NCBI GenBank assembly: GCA_958299035.1
Contig: CATQJL010000316.1
Location: 38,118,025-38,182,024, forward strand
DNA length: 64,000 bases
Direction: 5' to 3'
DNA from: Cylicocyclus nassatus
Lineage: Eukaryota; Nematoda; Chromadorea; Rhabditida; Strongylidae
Made by a program: the position numbers and the translations under genes. The notes below the pieces were generated by a model that was not told the origin of the DNA, ran no database searches, and saw only the letters and a program-made list of their open reading frames with translations. Position 1 is the stretch's first letter; each line of letters starts with the position of its first letter. Positions 43,262-55,196 of this stretch are shown in pieces.

Positions 43262-43739
43262 TCTTATATATAAAGCTGAATGTCTGTTTGTATGTCTGTC
43301 TGTATGTCTGTATGTCTGTCTGTATGTCTGTCTGTACGTATGTTCCGAATAGAAAATTCCATTTCTGAACCGATCGGGACCAAACTTGACACACATATAC
43401 TACGGGCCCCGGCGGGTGTCATAGGCTACTTTTCGTCGTCGATCGATATCGATTTTATCGATTTTATCGATTTTTTGCAAAGTTTGAGCTACGGGGCTGA
43501 AATTTGGCAGAGGGGTGTAATCGACGTAATCAGCATGCTCGATTATACCCCTCTGCCAAATTCCAGCCCCCTAGCTCAAATTTTGCAAAAAATCGGTAAA
43601 ATCGACATCGATCGATAACGAAAAGTGGACTGTGACACCCGCCGGGGCCTGAAGGGTATGTGTGCAAGTTTGGTCCGGATCGGTTAAGAAATGGAATTTT
43701 CTATTCGGAACATACGGCGGAGCCGGGTAAGCCAGCTAG
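43262..43739 (+). mobile_element. Helitron, non-autonomous, 478 bp
   Basis: It begins TCTTATATATAAAGCTGAAT and ends in a short GGCGGAGCCGG-type hairpin followed by AAGCCAGCTAG. It sits between A and T of the MITE sequence CTACAAAA/TGGTAC. The uninterrupted text is present at 44990-45003. TC...CTAG ends, the 3' hairpin and A/T insertion without duplication define Helitrons. No Rep/helicase is present. The interior is largely a foldback. Confidence 0.92.
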
Positions 43740-43828
43740 TGGTACATAAGGCTCGGCGGACGACTTGAAAGCAAGGGAGTTATTAACGATCAATCAGTGT
43801 TAACATTTTTTGGGACACCCTGTATATA

Positions 43829-43979
43829 GAAAAAAGCCCATAACCTCCATCGAGAAGAACGAGTCGCAGATATTGAAGATTTATTTGAGAACATCGTTTT
43901 ACGTTCTATCCATTGATAGTTTCCAAAAAGTTTCCGACGCGACGCGTTTTTCTAGATGGAGGTTATGGGGCTTTTTTGT
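43829..43979. repeat. Small foldback MITE
   Basis: GAAAAAAGCCCATAACCTCC and GGAGGTTATGGGGCTTTTTT are inverted ends of a roughly 150-bp element. Confidence 0.85.
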
Positions 43980-44402
43980 ACACATAATGGAAGTGTGATC
44001 TAGAAATGAAATGACGACCTGTGGATGAACAACATGGCCGAAAAACACTCGAAAGCATAGGTGCGATGAGGTGAGCAAATGCTCACCCCCTTTCACTATG
44101 GAGGTCGGACCACTCCCCGCCCCTTCACCTGGAACGGACGAAAAATTTTTTTTCAAAGTGAGGAATTACTGCGCACGAAATTACAAAAATATCCAATGAA
44201 AAAATGCATTTTTAGAAGGAACGAACGCGGAATCTTATAAAAGTGGTTTCGACCGACAATAACATGGGCAGCGGACAATGGCAGATATTTAGAGGCTTGA
44301 AAGGCGCTGCAGGACAGATTTACCTGGAAAATATTGATGTGAATGATGTTAATAAAAGACATTGCATTGATCATGAATTTTTTTTGCAGATAAATGATTA
44401 TA

Positions 44403-45081
44403 CAGGGTGTCCCAAAAAAATGTTAACACTGTTTGATCGTTAATAACTCCCTTGATTTCAAGTCTTTCGCCAAGCTTTAGGTACCATTCTGTAGAGCGAG
44501 GATAAGCTTAGATTTACAGTATTAAGCGAATCATCTAACGCTCCTCGTTACTGTAGAATTACGGTAGGAAATTTCAGCATGTGGGACCGTCATGAAATAT
44601 GCCTTCTAACAAAAATTTTTTCAAAAAATCTGAAAAATCGTGTACTAGGGTTTTCGCGCACGCTAATTTCACTGCACAACTTTTTGCGGGTGTTTTCAGC
44701 TTTTTTGACGGTGCAATCACATTTTTGACACATGCTGGGAAGTCAGTTATTACACTTTACCTAGGATAACTTTGAAAAGAAGTATCATAATGAAATGAAA
44801 ATTTCATATCCGAAATCAGCGGCTTTCAATACCATAGTACAAGAGATTTTGGCTTGTTTGGCTCCGTTTCAAAGCAGAAAATGGGCTTTAATGGCTCAAA
44901 ATCCTTGTCAAATTTCCTACCATAATTCTACAGTAACGAGGAAAGTTAGATGATTCGCTCGATACTGTAAATCTAAGTTTATCCTTGCTCTACAAAATGG
45001 TACCTGAAGCACGGCGAAAGACTTGAAATCAAGGGAGTTATTAACGATCAAACAGTGTTAACATTTTTTTGGGACACCCTG
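44403..45081. repeat. CAGGGTGTCCC MITE, copy 3, intact
   Basis: The ends match copies 1 and 2, with TA on both sides (44401-44402, 45082-45083). It is 679 bp. It serves as the empty-site reference for the Helitron and BEL insertions in copy 2. No coding capacity. Confidence 0.92.
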
Positions 45082-45099
45082 TATCGGTATTTTGTAGTA

Positions 45100-46430
45100 C
45101 AATAAAAGAATTTGTTGCTCAGTTGTGTTCGCTTAAAGCATAATAAACATATAGATTCCAGAGCAATGATAAAAACAGTATAGGTGATGTCAGGAGAAAT
45201 CTCTAGGGCAGTACAGTTGAAGTCACAATGTTGGCCATATTTAAGGAAAGTCAGTTTTTGAGTCAGTATAACTTGAGCAATTTGCAGAATGTCACCTTGC
45301 GAGAGTATAGGCGTTAGTAAGGAACCCTTTTTCTATCACATAGAAAAGAAAGTAGATCTTAAAAAGAATTCCTCTTAGAGTTATGAAGTCGCAAATAGAG
45401 CAGAAATCATGTGTCCAAAAATCGATTTTTCGCAAATAATTTGTGTGTATGTTAACGAATCTGAGTGGGAAGGGTATAAGTAGATTCTACTCATCAAGAG
45501 CTCTCGATTGAATGTGGCATGTGAGGGTCCTATGTTTTTCAAGCCCTGCGAGGGGGGGGGGGGTGATCAGCCTCAGTTCAGGGTTGATCACCCCCCGCCA
45601 CCTTAATGCATTGGAGAGGCGCCGGCGGGTGATCACCCTGAACTGAGCCCGATCACCCCCTCTTCCCGCAACCAGGAAGCATCAAACCCCCACATGTTAT
45701 ATCTCATTCGAAAGCTCTTGAGGAGACGAATCCATATTTACTATTCCCGTTTTGATTTATTTACTTATATAAAAGTTATATTTAAAAAATTGATTTTTGA
45801 TGGGTTTTTTGCAGCTTCATATCTCGACGACGGGGGCAATTCGTGCTTCAGTTTTTTCTGCATCTTACAGAGGGAGGTTTACTGAGTCTTACCTATACCC
45901 TAGCAGAGAGATCGGATATACTGAAGGAGAGTTACAGTAAGGAATAAAAGGCGCTTGAAAAACCCAGGTAAATTTGGAATTTAAGTCAGTCGCTCCCGTG
46001 GAGTCTCTTTGCGAGGGTATAGGTAATACTAAATGGACCTCCCTCTTGAAGATGCAAAAAAAATTAAATCATGAAATGCCCCCACCGTGGAGATATGGGG
46101 CTCCGACGTGGAGGGGGGGGGTTGGACCTCTGGAAACTCTCACCTGGCTTGCTTTTAAAGGCCAGATCCCAAATTTAGTTTAGAATTGGCTTTAGCCAAT
46201 TCGTACAAGAGTTATACTGGAGAGTGATCTACTGCAAGTTACTCAAGTTAGAAAAACTGATCTTGCTCAATTATCGTCAATATCGTAGCTTCAACTTTAC
46301 TGCCCTAGGAATTTCTCCTGACATCAGTTATACTAGTCTTATCACTGTGCTACACTGTGTATGTTTATTTTGCTTTAAGCGGACACAATTGAGCAACAAT
46401 TTTTTTTTGTATTCCATAGATACCGACTTA
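45100..46430. repeat. Large inverted-repeat element, about 1.3 kb
   Basis: TTGTTGCTCAGTTGTGTTCG...AAAGCATAATAAACATA...GATGTCAGGAGAAATCTC at the left is mirrored at 46270-46410 (GGAATTTCTCCTGACATCAG...TATGTTTATTTTGCTTT...AATTGAGCAACAA). The centre holds GGTGATCA-rich palindromes (45550-45665). No transposase is recognised. Confidence 0.8.
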
Positions 46431-47573
46431 CGGATTTATTTGCAACAATAATTCCTAATCATCGCGGAGTCTCTTATTAACATTATCCACATTCGTAAGT
46501 TCCATGTAAAACTTCGTTCAGCACCTTCCAAGCCTCGAGTATCTGCCATTGTCCATTGCAATTTTCGGTCGAAATCACATTCACAATTTTACACGTTCCA
46601 CCCACCTAAACATGCGTTTTCTAACCAAAAATGGTGTATGAAAATGAAATAATAATTTTGTGAATTGAAAACAAAGTACTTCCAAACATGTCACTAATTA
46701 TATTTCATACAAATCCAATTTAGAAAATTAGACCATTTAAGCTGGATAATTTTTTAATTTTTACCATTTTTTCACCATTTTTTTCAATCTCCCCCCCCCT
46801 CCCGGTCGACGCCGGCACTTTTCAGACACCCTTCACTTTTGAGGGTCAAAATCAGCTGAGACACCCTTCACCTTGGAGGGACCCCGTTCACACCATCGCA
46901 CTTATGCTCGAAAGTGTTCGGATGAACAGACTTAGACCCACAATGCTTATTAGGTGGTTTGCTTAAGCTTGCACACTTTTGTGTAGAGTATCTTGATTTT
47001 GTGACTCAAAATTTTCGCGTTACTACTTCGACTTTTCCTGCGAATGCACTGAGTCACTTTTAGTGTTTGGCTCTTCTCGACTTGCTGAGACATCGTTGAG
47101 CAGAGCCCGGCACGAGGTGGGCAAATGACAGGTTGGAAATCGTTTGGGTGAGAAAACAAATGGGATATCGTTTTTGCGGGGTCCGGGGCGAAGCCCGAAA
47201 AATAATTGGTAGTTCATGCTCTTTGCTTATCTTAATATGTTATGTACCCCAACAGGCGAACACTGAAGCTCGCGCGCGGCAAACCGCGCCATCGCTAATT
47301 GCCGCACGTGCGACGATGCTATTTGTGACAGCATACATGACCATGGAGTTCTCGATGTATGCGTAACGATATAGCACCAAATTTCGTAAGCGAACGAAGA
47401 GAGGCTAATGGAAAAAAGCATGAAAAATTGTGAAAAACTTGTTCGAATGGAAGGTGTAATAAGTGTTTTTTCCAAAAATTTAGCGTAATTGTTGAGTGAA
47501 GATGTGAATTTAAATGACTCGTTTGGAACGCACGGATGATGATATTAAACTACTTATGTAAACTATAAAGCTA
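46431..47573. other. Repeat-derived DNA, no gene
   Basis: A C tract with CACCCTTCACTTTTGAGGG and CACCCTTCACCTTGGAGGG (46790-46890) resembles 330-430. A partial hAT-like MITE end (AGCCCGGCACGAGGTGG) occurs at about 47102, followed by GGGATATCGTTTTTG. No host gene is seen. Confidence 0.45.
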
Positions 47574-48001
47574 TCTTATGTATAAAGCTGAATATCTGTT
47601 TGTATGTCTGTATGTCTGTCTGTGTGTGCGTATGTTCCGAATAGAAAATTCCATTTCTGAACCGATCCGGACCAAACTTGGCACACATACAATACGGAGC
47701 GGGGCGGATGTCATAGGCTACTTTTCGTCATCGACCGATATCGATCTTATCGATTCTATCGATTTTTTGCATAGTTTGGTCTACGAGGCTGGGAGTTGGC
47801 ACAGGGAGGTACAGGGCTCCTAAATTGCAGAGTCGTTTGCACCAGCGGTCGCGCGACCGCGTCGCGCCCGGGCATCAATGGCGCCGCCTCGATCGATGGC
47901 GCCGGCGCCGGCAAAATGCCCGGGCGCGACGCGGTCGCGCGACCGGTGGTGCAAACGACTATGCAATTTAGGAGCCCTGTAATCGAGCATGCTGATTACG
48001 A
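47574..48001 (+). mobile_element. Helitron relative, 3'-truncated
   Basis: It begins TCTTATGTATAAAGCTGAAT, the Helitron 5' end, and follows the other copies to about 48001 (GAGCATGCTGATTACG). The 3' hairpin and CTAG end are absent. It carries a 168-bp MITE (47812-47979). Confidence 0.8.
47812..47979. repeat. 168-bp near-perfect foldback MITE inside a Helitron
   Basis: Ends are CAGGGCTCCTAAATTGCA and TGCAATTTAGGAGCCCTG, flanked by TA (47810-47811, 47980-47981). Arms continue through GGTCGCGCGACCGCGTCGCG and CCCGGGCAT to a short GC-rich centre. The flanks rejoin to the GAGGTAATCGAG seen in the other Helitrons. Confidence 0.93.
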
Positions 48002-48779
48002 ATACAATTTTAGTTTTTACAATCGTCCATTACTTTTATCAGTAAAGACTCCTGTCCTTCTGTGGATAATAGATTTATTAGCAGCGAAGTATGCCAATCG
48101 AATGAGATGCCTCTGGCGAGGTACAAAAGAACAAAAGTGAAACCTAAAGAAATGAAACAAACAAACACGTTGCACAACACGTCATGTTATCCAGTGGGTG
48201 CGGGAAGTTTCTCACCCGAGTCATATTCTCGCACCTAAATGGTGTGTCTGCCAGGCACATTCGGAGTCGCTATAATTACGAGCTCCTCAGGAAACCAAGA
48301 CATCCCAAGCCCCGCCCCCTCCAGATGATGAAACCGGAATTTCAAAGAAACTTTAAAAATCAAAGTTCAGAAGTGAATTTGCTCCAATCAAGACCAAACT
48401 TCGAATTTAGGGGTTTTGGAGATTGCTTTTTTCAGTAGTAAGATTTGTTTGTTGCAAAGTCAACGTTCAGCACCGATAATGCTTAACTTAAATCGGAAAC
48501 GGATTTGGAGGTTTTCGAAATTTCTCATTTTAAAACAAGACCGAAGTTCAGGTACTATCAAAGCTGCCTGAAAAGAAAGATAGAAAATAAAATTTGAGAT
48601 TATCGATAGTAACGATAAGTGATTTTCATCTTTACGCTGCTATTCGTAAGGAAAATTTTGCCTCAAACTGTTCTTACAACCTTTTCTTACCGTAGGTTGA
48701 GGTCACTGCTCACGATACGTTGGCCGGATTTCGCACATCAGATTCGTCTGCCGTTGACGGAACATCTTTAATCAGCAAT
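48002..48779. other. No gene recognised
   Basis: AT-rich DNA after the truncated Helitron. An 84-codon plus frame (48184-48438) has no recognisable motif. Confidence 0.4.
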
Positions 48780-49170
48780 ATATCATACAGTCAGTGAAGT
48801 TTTTGAATTGTCATTCTTTGGTTAATGGTTTCTTAGTTTTTACGCGAATTTCAGCACACAAACAAACTATTATAATATTTTGAAAATTTGAACTATCATT
48901 TCTTGAACACTTTTACAGTCTTTTGCCCAAACTTCAGCACACAAACTATTATTTTGATGACTTTCTGAACTCTTTCTGCATTTCTTGAACGGTATTCTCT
49001 AATGTTTCGCCCGAATTTCAGCACTTAAATGAACTATCAATTTTGAGAAGTTTTTGATTTAGTCTTTTGCCCTTTGAATTTGAAATTAGCACTGAAATAA
49101 ATTATTTTTGAAAATCTTCAAGGTGTTCCTTGAATTAATTCCCACTGTTTTGTCTGAAATTGGTATTCAA
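48780..49170. repeat. Degenerate tandem repeat with TTTCAGCAC...AAACTAT words
   Basis: Blocks like GAATTTCAGCACACAAACAAACTAT, CTTCAGCACACAAACTAT, GAATTTCAGCACTTAAATGAACTAT and AATTAGCACTGAAATAAATTAT recur about every 90-110 bp, each followed by TTTTGA and CTTGAAC words. The copies are strongly diverged. Confidence 0.65.
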
Positions 49171-50983
49171 ATTAATTTTTGAACAAAAAAATGTTCGTGT
49201 TTCATCAGTTTCAGTCAATAGATTTTCGAGCAAGCAAACCTTCGTTGAAAATCGCTTGCTGTTTTACAAAATACAATTTGCAAAAGTGCAAAGTTTGGCT
49301 CCATAGGAAACGCAAAGCTCTTCACCACCTGCGCCATAGACTCCGCATCTATTCGCCCGCCCATCCTCCACAATTCTAACTCCTTGGCGCCGCAGACTTA
49401 GAAGTGCAGAGCTCATCGTGGGGAACCGTCGCTCATAACTTTTCCCAGAAGATTATTGAGCAGCTAACGAACACGGATTTAGTATCACTGCCCCAAACCC
49501 AACAGAATGACATGCATCACGTGTGGAAACTCCACTTCGACTGAGGGTCCTTCCCTTGTAAGTTCTGTCAGCTTCTGCCAGCTGCGAAGTTGACAGAACT
49601 TTGCATTATGACCAGCAGGCATTTCAGTCGGACTTCTCTGCTCAAGTGCTATCGTCACAAGAAGCGAAGCAGCTGAGCAGTTTCCAGTCCAAAACTTTAC
49701 CTTCATCATAAGTTTAGCAATTCAGCTGAACCGCCTGGCAATTGGTTTCCCTTCGGAACGTCAACGTGATGATACCTAAGGACAGAAGGAACTCAAGCTC
49801 AACGCAATGTCCAACAAAAGTTTCGTTTTACAATTTCGGTAGATTGTTCGCAGTTAATTAATTTGAAATAAATGGTCTCTTCATTCTTCTATCTTGCTAT
49901 CTACAAACGCTAGGGGTGAGAGGGAGGGGGTAGAGAACGGGGCTGAGGGTCGCGCTGAAATCCTACCCGGGAGAGGGGGTCGTATTCGGCGGTCGTATGC
50001 CACACCGTTTGCTCGACCCTGGTCTAGAGCTAATTTGGATGGGGTTCAGAGAATAATTGGGTTTGGAGCTCAATTAGGGCTAGTCACAGTATGCCGCGGC
50101 AGACTTCCGGAGCACAAAATGGGAGGGCTCCCAAGCACAATGGGAGGGCTCCGGAGCATGAGTGGCAAACCTTCGCTGGGCAGACCTCGGCACCCTCCCA
50201 TTTTGCTCTCCGGAGGTATGGCATCGACTGTCTGAGTATCTATTTTTCAATATCATTTGACACTGATCGTGAGAAATTCTTGAGCTGGAAGTGCATCATA
50301 TGGGATAATAGACAATTTATTTAACTTTTCCTCTAATGGAAAGTTTGAAAATTGCTCGAAACAAAGCAATTCAATTTCAAAGCAGTTTCCTGTGAATGTT
50401 ACGAAAATCATCGTTATCCTCTCTTCATTCTCCTCGTATAATTTGGAAAATGAATGCTGAGAGTATAGCCAGAGATGTAGCTACCCCAGCTATGTACGAA
50501 ACATATTAGCATCGCCTGAAAATGCCGTATATCAAAGCTGAGCTTAGGAGAGAGACCATAATCATTGTTTACCATGAACATTGTTCTCCAAAGCATTCTG
50601 CTGCCAGCAACGCTCAATTGATTCTCACTGAAATGAAACTATACTAAATGCTATACCACGTACTCTTTTTCGTGTGGATAATTATAAAGTGCCGACATCA
50701 CTTTCAATAATAAAGATGGACTAGATATAAGAGCAAAATGAAGCTGTGCTTACTTCTACCAGAATAATGTTTTGCCTTAGCTCTACAGCTTTATATAGTG
50801 GAAGCTTTATTGATAAGGAACAGCATTGCATTCACAATACTAAGACAATGCTAATTGCATTACATAAGCTTATGCGTTAACCAAGCTCTTATGAAGTCTC
50901 CACACATATTAGCATGTCCCCCATTGTCACAAAATCTAACGCACTTCAAATAGCTAAAAATTTACGTTCATGCGCCCCTGGAT
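49171..50983. other. No gene recognised; short local repeats
   Basis: 49559-49602 is a short palindrome (AAGTTCTGTCAGCTTC with GAAGTTGACAGAACTT). 50105-50215 repeats GAGCACAAAATGGGAGGGCTCC-like words about three times, one inverted. Frames here carry no domain. Confidence 0.45.
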
Positions 50984-51091
50984 TATGCATCTAAAAATAG
51001 TTTCATACTTAGCATGAACATTTGTTAAAAGCATCGCAGGATGCTTTTAACAAATGTTCACGCTAAGTATGAAACTATTTTTAGATGCATA
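50984..51091. repeat. 52-bp-arm near-perfect hairpin
   Basis: The left arm 50984-51035 and right arm 51040-51091 are complementary at 51 of 52 positions, with a GCAG loop. It starts TATGCATCTAAAAATAG. It could be a very small MITE or a hairpin RNA source. Confidence 0.95.
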
Positions 51092-51331
51092 TTCTAGCAG
51101 CATGTTGAGCAACATTTCCCTTTAAGCCCTTTCTGGACTACGACTGACTTTGAGAGTTCACAGAAATTGGAGGTAATGAAAAAGATACTGGAGATGATAC
51201 AAATGATAAACGGTGCTTGAATCTTACGCAAAAAGTCGCGCACGAAAGTGCTGTCTCATCTTCTTTTCACGCTGTTTTTCCGTGTATTTGACAGATCTCG
51301 CCTCTGTTAGTAATGTAGACGCGTCGCAGGG

Positions 51332-52095
51332 TGTGGCGGCTCGGTGGGCTCTAAGCACCTAGATCTAACCCACCTAAGCGCTCGCCCGCTCAATACATAC
51401 GACGCAACCTACCCTGCTAACTTGCCCTAGCGCGCGTAGACAAGAGAATAAGTTTAAGCTTTTATCCTTATGACATCAAATGACATTAAAAGACTACACA
51501 AAAACTCACAACTAAATTACGAAGAAAATTACTAAGATGAAAACTAAACAATTACTAAACGATAACAAGCTCAACACGGGACGAGCTGCCCCATCCCGTG
51601 CTACCGATGTGCGCGACTATAAATACAAATAAGAGAAATGCTCCCGAGGCTTCACCTAAACAGATCCGCCACGCGTCGCCGGATACCACGCGCGACTCTT
51701 CTCCGCTCCCCAAGTTTACAAGATATCAAATCCCAAAGGTTTCAAACGTAGCTCGTCCAAAAGAATCCCAAATCACACTTGGATCCGATATAACTTTCTA
51801 TCCGCTCGACCGCTAACGCAAAAGAACATCATAAGCGGGAGCTAACTGCCAGGCACGAGCACAATAGAAAACATACGAAAAGATTATCAATCGAAAACGA
51901 AAGCGAACAGACGCTGCAATGAGGCGCCGCCGCTATATATAGCCTTTTGGCTGGCAACGCGCCAAGGCGAGGAGAGGTCCAGCGGCGATTGCGGCGAACG
52001 TAAGAAAGTGCCGTTATCGCCGCCGTGTAGCGCGGCAGCAACCAGTGCTCCCGGCCTCCTACTTCTAGGAGCGCTCGCATCGCGGAGCCGCGACA
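51332..52095 (-). repeat. 3' LTR of the BEL/Pao element
   Basis: On plus it runs TGTGGCGGCTCGG...CCGCGACA. TG...CA ends. TATATATAGCC lies near 51932 on plus. The companion copy is at 55982-56746. Confidence 0.95.
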
Positions 52096-52105
52096 CTCCC
52101 CCAGA
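52096..52105 (-). other. Polypurine tract
   Basis: On minus TCTGGGGGAG abuts the 3' LTR, the expected place for the plus-strand primer of reverse transcription. Confidence 0.75.
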
Positions 52106-53220
52106 AGCAGTGGGCTTGGGCGTTCGAGAGTGGTTACGTGATAGCACCGGGGATCTGCGGTTAATGCCTTTAGCCGAAATTTTTGGATGATAGAATAAAA
52201 AAGAGTGTTGAAAAAGTATCCATCGGTAGCACAGTAAGAGCGCGACAAAAGTAAATGGATTGACACTAACGCGTCCCGTGTTCACCAACAAACATCATTC
52301 AAGCGCACAAGGCGCATCCGTCAAACAGCAACACAAAAAAAAACACAAAAGAACAAGGTCGAGTTATAATAACGTAGTAAGCTGCTGCTCGTACTAATGA
52401 GGAGCGATGCCAGGATGTTGTTGAGGCAGACGACAAACAAGATGGACCCAGTAGGCCAAACGTGCTACCAAGTTGGTGTAGTACTGTAACACATGAACGT
52501 TACGGGGCCAAAAGAAGATAGAGGGAACAATGCGTGCCGATCGGAGTCCGTCGTCAGTGGTATTATGCCATCGCAGTCACTAACCCTTCCACGTTCTAAT
52601 ACCTGCAGCTCTGAAAGAAAACACGGGCGCGCGCGAACGCGACTTGTTGGAACTCAAAAGCGCAAAGTGTAGATTTCCTCCCCGATGGTGTGGTGCTAAG
52701 CATAATGCCTAACAAAATGCAACTTTCGCCGCCGCTATAGCAAAAAAGCAGCTATGCAACGCAAAAAACACAAAATGGACGTCAGTCCAGCCTCCAGCGA
52801 CCCAGATGGACCGTCGCAGGGCAAGCGGCCTGATATGCGTGCAACAAAACTGGCTGGCGTAAGGGTTGCGGATGGCGGTGACAAAAGTTAGGCGCGGCAA
52901 GTTCAAGTTGGGAGCCAAAACATGTAAACAAAGGAAAAAATGCAACTGAAAAATGATCAAAAATGGGATAATAAAACCAAAATTCGTACTTGCATCTTCC
53001 TTGCTAGGTAACGCAACATGATTGGCCAAGCGTCAGTCCAGATGGAACGGGACTCAAACAGTTTCGTGCGACGTTGCAACATATGCAGGATGGAAGGACA
53101 GGCACGCACGTAGGAACCTGAGTTTACAAAACAGCAAAAAGGGAAATGAAATACTGAAAAAGTTGTAAAGAAATTGTACATAAAAGAAGAAATATGCAAA
53201 ACTTTGAATAAGTTCCTATG

Positions 53221-55196
53221 TTAGTGCTCACTCTGACTATCCTGGATGCTCTTTTGCGCGTCTGCAACCGGTGAGCTCTGGCGCCTGGGTGGTGAGAGCG
53301 ACTTACGGGTACTAGCGCGTGGTGAAGAAAAGCGCGATCTCTGGAGCGCACGATCCGAAGAAGTTTGAGCTTCAATGTCGAACTGCACGCGCTTGGGCGA
53401 AATGGGTCGACGATGGAAACTTGTCTTTGGAGTAAAAGCTTTGGACGCTCGCGGTCTGTCGAGGCACAATGCTGGATGGTGGGTTCTGCTGCAATATGCG
53501 CACAGAGGTGCTGAACAGACACTGGCGAAGTGACCTTCATCTAAACACAACCAACACAGACCTTCTTGCATGACGATGGTTCTCCACTGTGTAGGATAAG
53601 GGACCTCCAAACAGTCCTCCGGTCGATGTCCTTCGATTAGACAAAAGGCACAGCAGTAACTCTGGTAAGCGCGGTGTTGCGGTCGTGCTGGACTACGAGA
53701 TGAGCGTCGCGGGTAGTATGGTGTTGGTGATCTGCTTCTAGCCGTGCGATACTCCGATGGCGAACACAAAGGACGCGAGCAGGTGGGACAAATTCGATGG
53801 TTGGCTCTACGAAGACATAACCTGCTGCGGCCTGTCACTAGAGTACCTGCGCGGCGAAGAGGAGGTTTGACGGACAGTAGAATCGGAATTGTAGATGGCA
53901 TAAGCAGTAGGATCGGCGTCTTCAACTACTTGCAGCTTGTCGATGACTGTATCGAATGCTGTTAGTAGATCGTCAACCGTCTACATCTGACCTTCTTTCT
54001 TCTTCATCTCGCCAACCTTCTCGCGCGTACGTCGGGGGAACTTCGATCGAATCATATTCAGTGCACCTATCGCCGATTCTTCCTCCAAGCGCTTCATCTG
54101 GGATCAGATAGCTCTGATGGAACCAAGCGTAGCGCGCTGTGAAGCCGCAGAATCCTTTGCGGGCGCTTGCTTGTTGAGCATGTCCCAGAGACGCATTCGC
54201 AGATGTTCTGGTCGATCGTAGGTGCTGATGATGGTACGCACTGCGTCTTCATAATTCTCCTCAGTGGGCTGGAAATTCGCAATGATGTTAGCTGCGTCTC
54301 CTCTCAAGTGCGTCTTCAGATACATGAACTTAACAGGTACAGGTACACTGCTGTTATTGTGTACTGACGCGGCGAAGATGTTCCAGAACTCATGAAACTC
54401 GTCCATGTCACCGGAAAAGAACGGTACTCGAAGGAAGGCAGGCTATACGAGGTAGACGAAAATGGACCGCTCGTCGATGCAAATGAAGGGTTTGGAGCTG
54501 GATTCGGCAGAGGGGTTTGGGATTCAAAAGGGTGCATGCTCGTATGAGCAGGAGAACGGGTAGGAAGGGGATTGCCAAATCCAGATGGGGCTCGCGGACA
54601 CTGGTCTCCCTGCTGAGGGGTCCCTGCGTCACTTGCGAGGGGGTGGTGGTCAACCGGCGCAACTGAAGAAGGATCCGATGGACGATCCTGGGGAAGAGAA
54701 ACCTGCGCGGGTTGAACGGGGACTTGGGGCTGAACCTTATTTGAAGAAGAGGGGGACGATGCGGGATTAAGGGTAAGCTGGGTGGAAGCAATCGACGAAA
54801 GATGACGCTCATACAGCATATCGGGAGGAGTTTGATCTTGTTGTCCAAACGTTCAAGCAGAATATCCGCTTCCACCAAGAGATTCGCCATATCATTGGCT
54901 TCCCAATGCGCGTAGATCTCAATGAGGAAGGGGAATTCTCCCTGCTCATCAGGCCTCGAACGAGCAAACTCCTCAGCTTTCTCCAGCTGAGCACGTAAAT
55001 AAGAAGCAGTGCAACTAATAGAAGAAATAAAATCGGAAAGCAAAGTTCTACGACTGACGACGAAATCGTAATCCTTGCCTGCATCGAAGGTAAGGCTTTC
55101 GCTTTCCAGGTTGGTCTGTTCCACTTCCGCGATCTTCTTGCGTAAATTATTGGCGGCTTTGGTGAGCTGAGCCTTGGGGGATCCAAGGAGCGACAT
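53221..55196 (-). pseudogene. BEL/Pao gag, broken in several frames
   Basis: It begins MSLLGSPKAQLTKAANNL (55196) with a coiled helical N-terminus. The P/S-rich linker moves to a second frame near 54820. The DUF1759-type core (VPFFSGDMDEFHEFWNIF, YMYLKTHLRGDAA-like) is in a third frame from about 54425. A stop interrupts at about 53985. Then follow the basic region and cysteine knuckles CAFCLIEGHRPEDC, CWLCLDEGHFASVC and CAYCSRTHHPALC. The frame ends at 53221. Shifts or stops at three places make this copy a pseudogene unless unusual recoding occurs. Confidence 0.85.

Larger units (their letters stand above)
40312..43822. repeat. CAGGGTGTCCC MITE, copy 2, interrupted by a BEL fragment and a Helitron
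   Basis: Ends are CAGGGTTTTTCAAAAAAATG and ...TTTTTTGGGACACCCTG, with TA on both sides. The flanking halves match copy 3 (44403-45081), which lacks the insertions. Removing 40638-42990 and 43262-43739 restores a MITE of about the same length as the others. Confidence 0.88.
40230..44060. repeat. Outer foldback element that hosts the nested insertions
   Basis: About 75 bp at 40232-40309 (TTTCGAGTGTTTTCCGACCA ... CTAGATCACACTTCCATTAT) is mirrored at 43984-44060 (ATAATGGAAGTGTGATCTAG ... GGCCGAAAAACACTCGAAA). The CAGGGTGTCCC MITE at 40312-43822 begins next to the inner end of the left arm. A small foldback (43829-43979) lies next to the right arm. Confidence 0.7.

Noticed and set aside
53744..53965. 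Plus-strand frames over the BEL/Pao gag
   Set aside because: Antisense shadows of gag, which has clear cysteine knuckles on minus.
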